Part shown: one piece after another, positions 11,866 through 25,000 of the stretch | Position numbering within the stretch: position 1 is the first letter of the stretch | Layout of the letters: every line of letters starts with the position of its first letter | Assembly: GCF_000218685.1 (NCBI RefSeq) | Contig: NW_006763303.1 | Span: forward strand, 372,001 to 436,000 | Direction of reading: 5' to 3' | DNA length: 64,000 nt | From: Serpula lacrymans var. lacrymans S7.9 | Taxonomy: Eukaryota > Basidiomycota > Agaricomycetes > Boletales > Serpulaceae | Notes under the pieces: generated by a model | Seen by the model: only the letters and a program-made list of their open reading frames with translations | Told to the model about the DNA's origin: nothing | Databases searched by the model: none | Made by a program: the position numbers and the translations under genes

Positions 11866-11892
11866 ATGGCTGCAGTTGCAACCCCCAGCTTA
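11866..11892 (+). pseudogene. start of an F-type helical family gene, truncated
   Basis: ATG at 11866 followed by MAAVATPSL, matching the first nine codons of the gene at 32489; after about 11892 homology stops abruptly. A TATA-like TATACAAA lies upstream near 11797. This is the right-hand breakpoint of the duplicated segment: the promoter was copied, but the gene body was lost or replaced by repeat-derived DNA. Confidence 0.7.
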
Positions 11893-12922
11893 GCGCTATA
11901 ATTTCAAAAATGTTGACACTTCTTGTGCACTCCCTAAAAGCCTCTTTTGTACTATTTGTATGATTGTACACTTTTTGAGAGCCTCTGTGGGAGCCTCCTC
12001 ATCAATACATCAAAGGAATGTTCCAGAGGAATGTCCCAAGTATGGATAAAAGTTATCTCTTTACAGTTATGTCCATAACACTCATATAGTGTAGATTGCT
12101 ATATGTCAGCTATAGGAATGTTGTGTCTATGTTAATAGTAGTTAACATACAAGCTAGAGATCAAACATAGCTTCTAATAACATTTTCCATACCCAAAGCT
12201 ACTGTACTGATCCAGATGCTCCACAGACATTATGGAATCAAAGGTATAAGTCTTCTGCATATCTACATCATGTTAGAGGCTCCTGTTGTGTCATATATCA
12301 TGTGTTATTCCGCTTTTTATGTTATTTTTGCAGTGATATCCTCATATGTTTCAGGATACATAATAAGGGTATACATACCTACGCATGATTATGGTGTGGT
12401 AATTGTTCAGACACACTCTTGTGTTGTCTGGGAAGGGCTATATTATTTTCAAAGTTCCCAGAGCATCTGTATACATATCTAATTTTAGATCAGATGTCAA
12501 TTTATGCATAATTGCAAATATACTGTGAGATCTCTCAGATATATCCTGCTAATTATAGTGTCTAATCAAGCCCATTTATGTTTATGCTTGGAAACAATTT
12601 CCATGACTACAGCAAGCCTCCATGAGCTAATTCTCCCCCAGAAATTGAAAAATAAACATATGTTTATATGTCAGAAACACATAACATTGGATTATACAGT
12701 CTACTCCCAATATGAATTGATTCTATATTCAATGAGGATAGTATTTAGTACATTGGCTCTACATGTTCTACATAAATTAGCCTGAGAGATAGTAAAAAGG
12801 GCAGTGAATAGATTTGTTTTGGAATAGGGGTTATATCAGCATATCCAAAGCTTTGTTGGTGGTAGTGTGGATATTACCACATATCCCTATTTGGGAGACT
12901 CTTCTTTGATGTAGTGATGGGG
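11893..12922. other. A/T-rich non-coding DNA
   Basis: No frame longer than chance with a recognisable motif. Several short direct repeats. Probably decayed transposon DNA lying between the duplication breakpoint and an old LTR. Confidence 0.5.
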
Positions 12923-14738
12923 TGTTACAATAGACATACCAGCACCTACTTTAAACTTTCACTTTTACTATATATTTTTACTTTTCATTTTCAAGTCATG
13001 TGACTGGTCATGTGACCATTCACTTTACTTTACTTTTCAGACTTTATATAGTCACATGACACATTACCTGACCAGTGTCTAGACTCAACATGTGACTGGT
13101 CACATGCTGGACCTTTAAACTTTCATTTTCCTATTCAACTTTCTTCTCCTTTTATACCCTTGTCCATGTGGTACATTTTTTAAATAACTCTACTTGTACT
13201 TTTATTTTCTTGCACCAAACTGCCTTCTTTATTTATAGTCACAACTCTCTCACGTGGTGGAGCTGGTCACAAGAGCTGCACCCTATGACATTATCAGCCC
13301 CCACCATTAGCAACTGTATAGTACATATGTACAAACACCTTGTAGTAGTATATAAATGTCAAAACCGTGACCTTTCAGAAGAACAGAGTTTGGAGTGTGG
13401 AGATGGAGTAGAGAGTGTAACGGAGGATGAGGTTGGGAATTGATTTAGCTCATGTGCTATCTCCTTCCGTGAACCTTCGTCCCTAACTCGTCGGAGTGAA
13501 TGGATGAGAGTAGAGGATAAAAAAGGAGGATTGGAAAACTTAGAAAGGGCTTGTGTAAAGGCAAGGGAATCTAGTTGATATTTAAACCGCAGGAATGGAG
13601 TACAGGAGCTACAACTTATATACTGTTGGAGGTGTGGGAGTTCGTAAGGAGTGATTTATAATGTAAGGTACAGAGTTCCATGCAGACAATTATCTAGCGG
13701 AGCGAAATTGTATGTGGGAGGAGTGTACCATAAAGTCTAAACTACAGAGTCCAAGAGGCAGACTAGGAATCTGGCACAGGAATATCAGAGCAGATATCCA
13801 AAGTACTGTGTGGAGGTGATGTACAGAATTATGCCAACTGCAAGGACACAAGGGGCGTAATCCTGAGAGTACCAAAGATTTGCGGGGTTTGGACTTGAGA
13901 AAAATGTCCTTTTTGGAAATTCTGGAGTTTTGCCTTCTGGCATGGATATTGTAAGGAATTGATTTTCTCATCGCATTCCCATCATGTTGTGGTTATCCAA
14001 CTTGTTCCCCGTCACTCCTCTCGCTCTTGGACTAGAGATTGCAGCCAGGACTTTATTACTTCTATCTTTCTTCTTCCTATTTTCCCTTCATACTAACATT
14101 CTATTGTATTTATGACAAAGAAGAATCAGCATAGACCCCCGAGAAGATATCCAAATGACATAGCTACAATCCAATGCTATGTCCAGGAATACTTTGGCGA
14201 GAGATTAATCAGCAATGTAGGCTGTGACTCAGTATCTTCCCATGGGCTTACTGATACAGCCAATTGTACATCTCTTACTAAGGCTCTCTTTCACATGTTT
14301 AGTAAATACAATAGATCAGACCACTTCCCTTTTTTCTTATTGGTTAACCATTTAGTCAGGCCACTCTTGTACCTTTCTCTCTTTCTTGCCTAACCATTAC
14401 TATTCAGTATATAAGGAGTAGATATTCTATGTATTATTTATTAGTTTGGATCTGCGCCTATACAGATACTCTTCAGCTTTCATACTCTGATCCATCGCCT
14501 TTGATCAAAGACTTGGACAGGCATTGATTGTTGTTATATAGCTTCATATTTGTTGCCTGACAGATATGACAATAAACCCCAATAGATCAAGGACACTCCT
14601 CAGCAAGTCCTCCTGTTGAATACCATCAACTAACTTGGTCTTATCTAAGGGAGTTTATCCACTCCTTCATTCATCTCTCCTTGCTTGTCTTCACTGTGCA
14701 TCAGAGTACAGTATACTGTAAAATTTCTGGTTGTAACA
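12923..14738 (+). repeat. gypsy-type LTR split by a nested LTR
   Basis: Left part 12923-13356 starts TGTTACAATA; right part 14572-14738 ends TTGTAACA. The halves align with the LTR at 3714-4127 (GGAGCTGGTCACA block near 13260; CCAATAGATCAAGGA block near 14580). The 5' third is longer and different, so this is another subfamily. The interruption is the element at 13357-14571. The flanks (TGGGG and CTGAG) show no surviving target duplication. Confidence 0.75.
13357..14571 (+). repeat. solo LTR nested in an older LTR, 5-base target duplication ATAAA
   Basis: Begins TGTCA and ends TGACA, flanked by the perfect duplication ATAAA (13352-13356 and 14572-14576), and interrupts a recognisable gypsy LTR exactly at that point. 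1215 bases, with a TATATAAGG box near 14410. No coding frames, so it is a solo LTR or an LTR-like non-autonomous element. Related pieces lie inverted at 59775-59930 and direct at 60746-61000. Confidence 0.8.
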
Positions 14739-15418
14739 CTGAGAGCCTCTTAAAAGTGCTGCCAAGGGTGTCATGCTGGAGGAACAAACCACCATTTTTC
14801 TGTACACCTATGTCACTGGTCTATCTACCTGCCATCTTGCTGAACACTTTTAAACCTCAGTCTGCACCACACATCAGCTCAAAACATCACTGAGTGTATT
14901 TGGCATTCTAAAGTGCTGGTTTTTGATTTTGAAGGCTGCCCTGAATATGTCATGTTTATACAGGCTCTCATCCCACCTGCTGTTTTTACCCTTCACAACT
15001 TCGTCTGTACTCATGATCTGACTGATAGGGACAACAACAAAGAAAGACACTGATCTTCTCACACCCAATAATGGCAATAATGAGGAACTTTTGTATCAAA
15101 CAATGGAGGCAGCTTACCTTGCAGCAAACAGCCAACGAGATAAAATTGCTCAGGAGATGTGGGTAGACTATTAAACAGAGCTGCAAAAGAGAGGATTATT
15201 GTAAGTTAGTATACTACATTGCTCACTTGCTGTCAAAGTCACACATAAATAGATCAAATTAACCAATAATTTTATTGTGGTAAGAAGAACATAGATACAA
15301 GTACATAACAAGATGAGAATACTAATCAAACTACTAATTAAGCAAACTGTGAGCAAACATAGACATAGAAAAACTCGTCACTCTGAAAAAGGCCAAGATA
15401 TGTATCTACAACTACCAT
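14739..15418. other. no gene seen
   Basis: Repeat-derived looking, without a conserved frame. Confidence 0.45.
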
Positions 15419-15717
15419 TGTCACAATAGTATTTTTGACATCTATTTCACTTTTATTTTCCTTTTCCTTTATTTTTCAGACTTTTACTTTTGGAAGTCAC
15501 TTGGCTGATCATGTGACATAACTGGTGTCTAAACTCAACATATGACCAGTCTATGACATCATATAGAATACAATGGAACACTACAGAATGTTTACCTTTA
15601 TATATATTAACTGTACAGTACTACTTCTGAGCATACCAACTCATACTTTTTCATTATTATTTTTCTGAGTTCCTTGCTGTGTGCACCAGAGTATAATAAC
15701 TTTGGGGTATTGTTACA
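15419..15717 (+). repeat. solo LTR with target duplication ACCAT
   Basis: Begins TGTCACAATA and ends TTGTTACA. A perfect 5-base direct repeat ACCAT flanks it (15414-15418 and 15718-15722). At 299 bases it is an internally deleted relative of the LTR at 12923, sharing the CAGACTTTTACTTTTGGAAG / CATGTGAC stretches. Confidence 0.8.
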
Positions 15718-16290
15718 ACCATATCATGCTCAAAAATCCAAAATAGCTAAACTGAATCATCTACACAAAGGTACTGATTGTTCTTCAACACAGCAGAGAT
15801 GGCATGACTTTTGATGGACATGTTCTAGGTTTATAACAGGTGTTTCTGGCTGGGAGAATTTGAGAGGAGGACTAGGGGAAGCTTCTGTACTGAGGCCAAT
15901 ATATAGTCTAGTGTTGAGGTCCTGCATGATGAGGAGGAACTTGCCAAGTCTGCTGTTCAGGCCAATGAGTATAGTGACAGTGGTGTTACATGGGGATTTG
16001 TTAGAAACCTAGCTTTAATTGTTTCCACTTGTGCTCTTGCTGTGGGTGATGACAGCTGCACCTTCATCATCATTAATCCCAGCATGCCAAGCTGGAGTGA
16101 TTGCTTCTAGTTAAAGTGGTCAAACTCATGGGAGGATGCACAGCTGCAAGAGTTTGCAAGAGTTGGCAAGGAAAAGCCGCCAAGCTGGTTATTGATGCAA
16201 CTGGGGGGATCCTTTATGGCTATATCAGACACACCTGAATGAGGGATGGCAGGTGTGGTGTGATAGGTGTGAAAGCAACAGCAGGTGATG
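15718..16290. other. no gene seen
   Basis: Unrecognised repeat-like DNA. Confidence 0.4.
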
Positions 16291-16760
16291 GCACAGTGTT
16301 ATGCACCAAAGTTGATTGGTAGCATGGACAGGTGTTAGTAATGAAGTGAATATTCAAAAGACTTGCCTTGGTGCCACACAGGCACAGTGTCACGTGGAAT
16401 AGTAATTAATATTGCCTTTTCTGAACTTGTGACTGATCAGCACCCATCTTTATTAGGCAATCAAGTTGCACCTACCTTTACTTCTCATTCAATACTTTCT
16501 GCATTTTAGCATTTTGGCAATTTTTTTGTGTTACCACTGGCTACACATTGTGCCCTTGCTTTTGTCGTCTCCCTTACTCCCCTTCCCTTACTTGGCCCCA
16601 CTATGGGCCCACTTCTGTTATTTCTCTTCTCACCAGATGGTTTTTGGATCCCTATCATAGCCTGCTTTCCCTGTTACACCTCTGGCCTTAGGGCTGGGGG
16701 TGTCATTTGCTATCCTCTGTTTCATTGCCCTGACAAGTTTTTTTAACCATTGCTACCACT
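16291..16760 (+). repeat. dispersed repeat family R, copy 1
   Basis: Starts near TGCACCAAAGTTGATTGG and continues through AATATTGCC and GGCCCCACTATGGGCCCA. Other copies are at 17413-18480 (+, interrupted), 19267-20280 (-), 20283-21125 (+) and 60140-60745 (-). It has no clear coding content; probably a non-autonomous or internal part of an LTR element. Confidence 0.6.
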
Positions 16761-16899
16761 TCATATTGCAGATCAGAGAATGAGCAGTACTCCCAGCCAG
16801 CCAGCACAGTGGCTAGGGGCTAGTAGCTGAGATCTTGCTAACCAGCTCCAAGCCCCATTAGTGCCTGAACATGTAAATAAAGGCTCTAGTCAGGGATTG

Positions 16900-17311
16900 T
16901 GTTACAATAACACATTTTTGGACCTTTAATCTTCATTCTCCTCTTTAACCTTTACTGTAGTTTTCATACTCCGTGCCATGCGGCACTTTCTCTTTTGTTC
17001 GAGCTCCTCTTTCTTGTGCTGCACTGCCTTTATTCTTAGTATAGCTACAAGTCTCTCACACAGTGGAGCTGGTCACACGGGCTGTGCCCTCTGACATCAT
17101 CAGCCACTGCCTTATCAACTGTATAGTACCATATGTACAAACAAACTGTAGTAGTATATATACCGCAATAGATCCAGGAGACTCCTTAGCAAGTCCTCCT
17201 GTTGTTTACCCACAACTAGCTTGGTCCTATCCTAAGGGTAACCACTCCCCTCACTACCTTTATAGTTAGTTCTAGTTGTGCGCCAGAGTATATGAACTCT
17301 AGGTTGTTACA
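16900..17311 (+). repeat. solo LTR of the gypsy chromovirus family
   Basis: TGTTACAATAACACA...TTGTTACA, 412 bases, closely matching the LTR at 3714-4127 along its whole length. The flanks are GATTG and GATTT, an almost intact 5-base target duplication. Confidence 0.85.
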
Positions 17312-17412
17312 GATTTTACCTCATCATGAGGATACAGTCTCTGAACATGCCTGACAAAACCTATTATTAGCATATTTGCTCACCTGCTCATTAATCCCTG
17401 AAGTTGTTGTCA

Positions 17413-18480
17413 TGCACCAAAGTTGATTGATAGCATGGACAGGTGTCAAAAGTGAAGCGAATATTCAAAAGACTTGCCTTTGCGCTGTGAGGCAACGATA
17501 AACTATAACAAAAACGAAACCTGTCTCCTTCTGCACTTGCAGGGAGTAAAGGGTTCAATGAGCTTGAGGTCGACAGACGCTAGTAAATATAGCGAGTAGA
17601 GGACTTTGAGAGGTAAGCTTCAAAGGTTTTTGTTGAGGAGTAAAGCGGGTAAATTCAGTAATAGAAAACTAAGGAACCATACATGAATAGGTAAGGCTTT
17701 ATATAGGGAACTGTCCGTTCCTCAGACCGAAAGGAGAATATACGAAAGGTGGTCTGAGGAATTAATCAACCAATAAGAAAAAGGGAGAGTAACTATCGTA
17801 CGACTTTTAACTTGATTAATCAGCAGGTGAGAGACTTGTACTAATAATAGAGGATTGTCACGCGTGTTCAGGAACCATATCCTCATGATGAGGTATGATC
17901 CTAGATAAGGCGTTATTAGTATTACCAGGCTTTACTGGGGCTTGGAGCTGGTTGGCGAGATGCCTACTACCAGTCCCTACCCAGTGTGCTGGCTGGCTGG
18001 GAGCGATACCCAGTCTCTGATCTCTGATATAAAATGGTAGTGATGGTTAAGAAAGCCTGTGAGGGCTATGAGAAGTAGAACGGCAAACGATACCTCTAGC
18101 CCTAGAGCCAGAGGCATAATGGGGAAAGTGTTCGAGAACCAAGACATAGCGAAGATAAGAAAATAATAAAATGGTCCTTACATGCGCCACATATGTGGAA
18201 TAATAATTAATATTGCCTTTTTCAAACTTGTGGTTGATCATCACTCACATGTATTAGGCAATCAACTTTGCTTTCCATTCAGTACTTTTGGCATTTTGGC
18301 AAACTTTTGTGTTGCCACTGGCTACACATTGCACCCTTGCTTTTGTTGTTCTCCCTTACCCTTATTCCCTTACTTAGCCCCACCATGGGTCCTTCACTGT
18401 CTTTTTTCTTCTCACCAGATGGCCATTTCTGGATCTCCATCTTAATCCACTTTTTTGTCACCTCTTCACTCCTTCTACTT
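17413..18480 (+). repeat. repeat family R, copy 2, interrupted by a solo LTR
   Basis: 17413-17485 and 18183-18480 are continuous with copy 1 once 17486-18187 is removed. Confidence 0.6.
17486..18182 (+). repeat. solo LTR, target duplication TGCGC
   Basis: 697 bases, TGTGAGGC...CCTTACA, flanked by TGCGC on both sides (17481-17485 and 18183-18187), inside repeat R. Contains TTTATATAGGG near 17698. A degenerate inverted copy of its 17800-17900 portion lies at 17316-17405, including the shared TACCTCATCATGAGGATA sequence. Confidence 0.8.
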
Positions 18481-18734
18481 GTCTTGTTAGAAAACCACAC
18501 ACAAAACAAACAAACACATAATCCTCCCAGATTCCACAGAACTTGTTTATGGGCTTTGCCTCCTAGAACAGTGGGTGCTCTGGTAGTTCATGGGGTGGTA
18601 TGTATGACAATCCTTCAAAGTCAAACCCAGAGATGTATGGGTGTGGGTTTTGAGGAGGAGGGATAGTTGGAACATAAAAGATAGGGGTTTTACGAAGAGT
18701 ATAGACGAGCACTACCTTGCTAATTGTAGCACAA

Positions 18735-21125
18735 GGTAGGTTTGAGGACGACAAGGTTCCCAGTGATAGCAGGCTCCTGATGCACAAACTGTAGTGCTCA
18801 GAAGGACTCTAATCAAAAGGGATGACAATGACTTTCAAAAGTGACAAGTGACAATGACAGCAGTTAACAGTGGTAGCAGTGGGAAGTATTGTGACCACAC
18901 TGGATTACAAGTAGCAGTAAGAAGTAGACTTGAGATTAGAGAAGAAGTCTGGATTGAATTTCTTGTTTTTACAAGGTAAAATACAGGGGTTTATATAGTA
19001 AAAGAAAGGTAGGCTATGCGCAGTATAGCTGTGCAAAAAGAATGAGAATGAACATGAAGGAAGGAATGTACACTGATAAATCCTGCATAGATAGTACTAG
19101 TTAAGATTGTCAATAAGGGAAAAGAAAGAGATAGAACAACGAATGTTATGTAGGTAATGTCACAGGNNNNNNNNNNNNNNNNNNNNNNNNNNNNNNNNNN
19201 NNNNNNNNNNNNNNNNNNNNNNNNNNNNNNNNNNNNNNNNNNNNNNNNNNNNNNNNNNNNNNNNNNTGATGTCATGGGAGATGCAGTAGAAAAAGGGCAA
19301 GGCAAAAAAATATCAGTATCAACACAGTTCCTTTGTTGTCAGTCAGGCATTCTAAAAAAATATGTGTCCATAAAAATAATCCAAAAATCAAAAATAGTCG
19401 CACTGCAAATGAATGTTCTGCTGGAAAAAAGGAACTGGAGCCACTGGTCCACCACCTAGTCCAAATCCGACTGATCCATGGCTTTACCAATAGTCTAGTT
19501 GTAGTGGACCACCTGGTCAAATGAGGGAGGGAGAGGGGTAGTTCCAATTTGGAACAAATGTGTCCCAGGCAGTGTGTGGTAAGTGTAGCTGTAGCAAAGA
19601 CAATGGACAAAGGATAGATGTACCCAAGTTAATGGGACACAAATGTATATTGGCAATGCAAGGGGATGAACCTTCTCCAGCTCAAAAACCACCCACCCAC
19701 ACTCTAACCAGGCGGGACAAGCGACCAATGATTTAATAGTGGAAGATGGCAGATCAATGTCATGAAGATGGACCTGTTGCCCAATTTGGACTGGCTGCCG
19801 GGGCTTTGCTGATATTAAAAGTGGCATGTGGTGGTCAACGGATTGGTGACGGAAGCAGATAGAGAGTGGTGACATCAGGTATGGTGGAGGAGCAAGGAAG
19901 ACAAGTAGGAGGAGGATGGAGGTGATGAAGAAGTGGACTAGAATAGGGAGCCAGAAACTACTGTCAGGTGAGAATAAAGAGGACAGTAAAGGGCCCATGG
20001 TGGGGCTAAGTAAAGGAAAAAGGGTAGGGGGAGACCACAAAAGTGAGGGCGCAATATGTAGTTAGTGGTGACGCAAAAAATTGCCAAAACGCGGAAAGTA
20101 CTGAATGGAAAGCAAAGGTGAGCACGACTTGATTGCCTAATAGAGGTGGTGCTGATCAGCCACAAGTTCAAAAAAGGCAATATTAATCACTATTCCATGT
20201 GGCACTGTGCCTGTGTGGTGCAAAGGCAAGTCTTTTGAATATTTGCTTCATTATTGACACCTGTCCATGCTACCAATTGACACCAGCGGCCAGTCCATCT
20301 TCATAATGACAATCTTCTACTTCTACCTATACTATCAAATCATTGGTCGCTCATCTCGCCTGGTTGAAACGTGGGTGGGTAATTTTGAATTGCAAAAGGT
20401 TCATCCCCTTGTATTGCCTATGTACATCGCTGTCCCATTCACTTGGGTACATTTATCTTTCGTCCATCGTCTTTACTACAGCTACACCTACCACACGCTA
20501 CCTAGGACTCACTTGTTCCAAATTGGAACTACTCCTCTCCCTCCCTCGTTTGATCAGGTGGTCCACTACAACCAGACCATTGGTAAAGCCATGGAACTGT
20601 CAGATTTGGACTAGGTGGTGGACCAGTGGCTCCAGTTTTTTTGTTTCAGCAGAACATTCATTTGCAGTGCAACTATTTTTGATTTTTGGATTATTTTTAT
20701 GGACACATATCTTTTAAAATGCCTGACTGACAACAAAGGAACTGTGTTGATACTGATATTATTTTTACCTTGCTTTTTTTACTGCATTTTCCCATGACAT
20801 CATGGTTTTCTTGCTCTTTCTCTGCTATTGGACTTTATTTTATGGCTGTACAAACCTGTGACATTACCTACACAGCATTTGTTGTTCTATCCCTTTCTTT
20901 TCCTTATTTTGACAATCTTATCCTGTACTACCTAGGCAGAATTTGTCCACTACTTACTGCTACTTGTGATTCAGTGTGATCATAACACTTTCCACTGCTA
21001 CTACTGTTAACTGCTGTCATTGTCACTCACCTCTACAGAAGTCACTGTCATCCTTTTCAGTTGGAGTCCTTCTGAGCATCACAGTCTGTGCGTCAGGAGC
21101 CAGCTATCACTGGGAATCTTGTTTT
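18735..21125. repeat. large imperfect palindrome (two head-to-head repeat copies) with an assembly gap
   Basis: The left arm (about 18735-19740) is the reverse complement of the right arm (about 20283-21125). Matching landmarks are CAACACAGTTCCTTTG at about 19320 against CAAAGGAACTGTGTTG at about 20736, and GTAGGTAATGTCACAGG at 19150 against its complement near 20860. The spacer (19740-20280) is the start of repeat R on the minus strand. The arms are two copies of the same element fused head to head, the right one lacking about 500 bases of its start. 100 unknown bases (19167-19266) sit in the left arm. Confidence 0.7.
19167..19266. other. assembly gap (100 N)
   Basis: Exactly 100 N, the usual placeholder for a gap of unknown size. 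Confidence 0.99.
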
Positions 21126-22084
21126 GATGGCCAATTTTATCCTTGATGATACTTCTGTCTTTCTTTAAAAACCCTCATAGCAATGATTGCCCACCTCAGA
21201 GCTTCACCCACAAAGTCTGAGGTGAGGATCTTACACCTTCTTTTGTTTTTAGTAATGTATTTACTTTGTACCTAGTATTTTGGTCTACATTAGGTACGCA
21301 AATACATCCTTAGAGCTTTGCCCACAAAGTCTGAGTATTTTGGTTTACATTAGATCTCTTTGATATAGTACTTCCAACTCAGGAGGCGCCTGTCATCTCC
21401 TATGCCGACAAGATATAGATTGAGCTCAATTCATGTGGCCAAAAAGGGCATTATAGTGATAAAATTATTTGTCTAACAAGGCTAACAGGCTTTAACCTTG
21501 ACTATTCCAACAGTTGTGATCAAACAATTTTATCTGTTATGGCAGTACTACTCTACTTACCATATATATATCTGCCCATGTCTTTGACATATTGATTAGC
21601 TCAATCTATCTGCCTTGAGGGTGATGTGAATCAGCCAATGATCTCAAAGCTTGTGTAGAAGCTTAGGTTAATTTGAAGAAGGCACAAAGAAGTACTGATG
21701 GGTTAAGTAAGCAGGAAATGAGGCAAATATTCTTGACATGCCTCAAAAATACCTCAGGGGATTCTCCTGGTATTTTTTCCAGCCCACCTTTGATTCTCCT
21801 TGGAACGATCAATTTTTTGCTGCGAAGTAGATGAGGAAGAGGCATCATGTGGTGCCATCGGTAATTGGACTGATGTGCCGGAGCAATTTCTAGTTTCATT
21901 TATTGTAAGGCAGACCTGGTACCGTAGGCTACCAGGAACAGCCTATGGTACCAGGAATCGTTCCAAGTAACACGCAGAAAAATATATATGATTTGGCTGT
22001 CAGCGTTGTGCGTGATCAACCTACAGTCGAAATGGTACAGTACTGCAAAGCTACAAACCGAATGCTTACAAATAAAGAACGATC
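21126..22084. other. no gene seen
   Basis: Downstream flank of the NBR1-like gene. Short duplicated phrases (for example TTTTGGTCTACATTAG / TTTTGGTTTACATTAG near 21280 and 21340), no conserved frame. Confidence 0.5.
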
Positions 22085-25000
22085 TCAATCTTCTTCCGAC
22101 GAGCTGCTGTCATACAAAACCACATATTCTGCGGGAGTGGCAGACTCCGGAGTAGGCACTTCTACATATAAGGGACTGTCCTGCCATACGCTCAAGTCGC
22201 CATGGTCAGATGGTGAATTGCTTATCAACGAGAATGAGGAACCATCGTCAGAAAGGGCTTCGTTTGTGGCTGGTTTTGATGTCGCAAGAGATGCCAATTC
22301 AACTGAAAAAGCCTTACGATGAGATAAATGATCAATCACTGCAGATGACGCATATGCAGGCATGATGATAGAAGACGAGGCCAGCGAGTCTTCACTAGCT
22401 TCTTCAACGTTGTTGTGTTCGACAACGGTGACGCTTTAAAAATGTGCAATACAGTCAACAGCGAGGTATGGGAAAGACAAAAGTCGACGTACTCAACCCA
22501 GATACTACCACCAAAAAGATTGCCTTGACCATCGCTCAGTCGCCAGTAGCTGACATATCTACCTGCGACTTCAGGTGCCTATAATTTGTTTGAAAGTGAG
22601 TGTCTATAGGATAAGACCAGGAAATAAAAAAGACCTTCAACTCGCCAGTCCAAACATCAATTTCTTCTCCGGGATCCACCTTCCCAACCTTAGCTAACTG
22701 CTCGGAGTCATGCGCAAAAGATTCGCCAGCCAGAAATTGGATTTCAGTCGTCTCAGGCCACGCATTATCACCATTGTTCAGTAACCGCCATGACTTCACG
22801 AATTCCGCACCAGGAGGAAAAATTTGCCCATCGGGAACAGTAGTATCGGCAAGAAAAGCTGAATTGAGCCGGGGATATGTTGAAGGAATTTGCGGCGTCA
22901 TCTTCTGGTTACTTTGAGCTTCTTCTTCGACATTCACTGGGGCCGCATACGTAGAAGCCGCCAGACAGGTTGATATAGAAGGAGAGCGAGGAGCAGACGT
23001 AACCACCGATGGGCTCATTTGCACCATTTGCACGTCAGGCTCAAAGAGAGAAGGCGCCACAAGGTCCCCCACAGACCCAGAACCATGAGGACGAGTAAAA
23101 CCAGTTCCAAGTGACAGCTCGACGAGGCTCTCTTGGGCCTTACTGGACGAAGAGTGCGACCGTGTCAGATGCTTTATTCCTCGGGAAAATCCGGGCCATG
23201 ACTCGTGAAATGTATCATAACTTGAGTCGGGCAAATGCGCAGGAAGATTACTTTCCTCTGCGGGCGGTGATTGAGAAGGCATTAAAACCGAATGAGCAAC
23301 CTGGTCTTCGCTAGAATGCGCAGAGCACGACGACGGACGAACAAGTGGGCTTTTGAAGGCAGGATAAGGTGGCTCTTCCTCCTCTTTACCAACAGACATT
23401 TCACATCCGTTGCGCGAGATAATTTGAGACGTCAATACAGCCAAGGGTGTGTGAATGCGGGACTCAAATACTTCAACCGGTTTCCCTGTATCCGATACTT
23501 GTGCTGTATGTGCATAATGCTGAAGACCATCGGGCCCCGGAGATAATGACGCTACAATATCTCTTGTATCGACCTTCGGAGTACCAAAAGATGCCGAGGA
23601 AGAGCGTGAACGATCGCAATGAGAAGAGTTTCGTGTCGGTAAATCTGAAAATGCCATCTCTCCACCATATTGTTCTATGAGACTCTTCTGCCCGAACCTG
23701 TACACGGTGGGGATCACAGTATCAACCGTCTTCATCTTCAACAATGGGTGAATCGCGGGGTGAACAGGAATTGGTAATGCTTCGCAGCTCGCGCAAAGGT
23801 CAAAGTCTGGGCAATTAGTGTGCATACACTGCAGGGCATCAATCTGTTAGCTTCGTGATACAAAAAGGTATGCTTATTTTACCTTGTATCGAACTCCACA
23901 GATGCGCTGTTTACAAGCTACATTTTTTTTTCCATTAGAGGGTTCTGATATTCAGAAACACACAACTTACCGTTACAAGTTGCATAATGCTTGGTTGAAC
24001 TAACAGACAATGCGTTGCGCATCTGTATGAACCATGTTCACTTTCTAGGGATTAAAGAACGTAAAAATGAGATTAGATACCATTAGATTTTCCGGTTTTT
24101 CGACTTTGACGAAGCCATGATTTGGATGTTGCTCATGTGTTATTCTTCGTAAAACTGTTTTAAGCCAGGTCGATTCATTATAATACTCGAAAGCTAAATA
24201 ATCCCTAATTGTAACAAGTGTCGAAATCTGTAAAGAAAAGATATTAGTAACTGCAACAATATTGACATCCGCCTGTCATAAAATTTTACCAGGGCAATTA
24301 AGACATTTCTGGAGGCAGCAGTTAAGAATAATAGTGTATGATGCTCGTTACTGATGACTTACGTAGCGATCACCTTCAATGGGTGAATCGCATAAATTGC
24401 ACGTTGCATTATGTAGTATATGCCCAGCACCAATATCTCGCTCATTTTCTCTGCGCAAAGATGAATGTGGTTCCGCGTTATTAACACTTCCGTCATTCGG
24501 AGGACCCCTAAAACCCGGTAAGTAGTTGTTTCTTGAATATGCTATTGACTGTACCGGTTGAAAACAGTATGCACAAAGACCCGACCTGGCGTCGCTATGT
24601 CGAAAAACTCGTGGAATGGATTGTGTCGCCCAGCAGTTCCTGATCCCATACAAACGCCACAAAGGTCATAATCTGCAAGAAATATAGATGATGATTAGAA
24701 AACAATTAACAAGAACAGGATGAGCGTACCTTCGCAATCCAAGCATTTATGTCTGATTCCTACAATGATCTCGTTACAGTTATCACACATTACACCTCTA
24801 TGAATAGAAGGCGGGACATCTGTAACTCTAGAATCGCCTCCTGCATTCACGTCAGAAGGAATATTGGGAGGGGCATTAGGTAAAGTTGCACGAGATGAGG
24901 CATGCCGCTCTACAACATGACTTGGACCGAAACTAGATGTATGCGTCGGTCCAGATTTATCAATACAGGTTACACACTGTAACGTTATAGCATGAGTACA

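Noticed and set aside
12216..12785. Open frames in the A/T-rich region after the duplication breakpoint
   Set aside because: No motif, no homologous copy and composition typical of chance frames in A/T-rich DNA.
16466..16746. Open frames in repeat R (and 18182-18666, 20267-20717, 60108-60576)
   Set aside because: Low-complexity Leu/Ser/Pro translations shared by repeat copies in several frames, without domains or consistent frame conservation.
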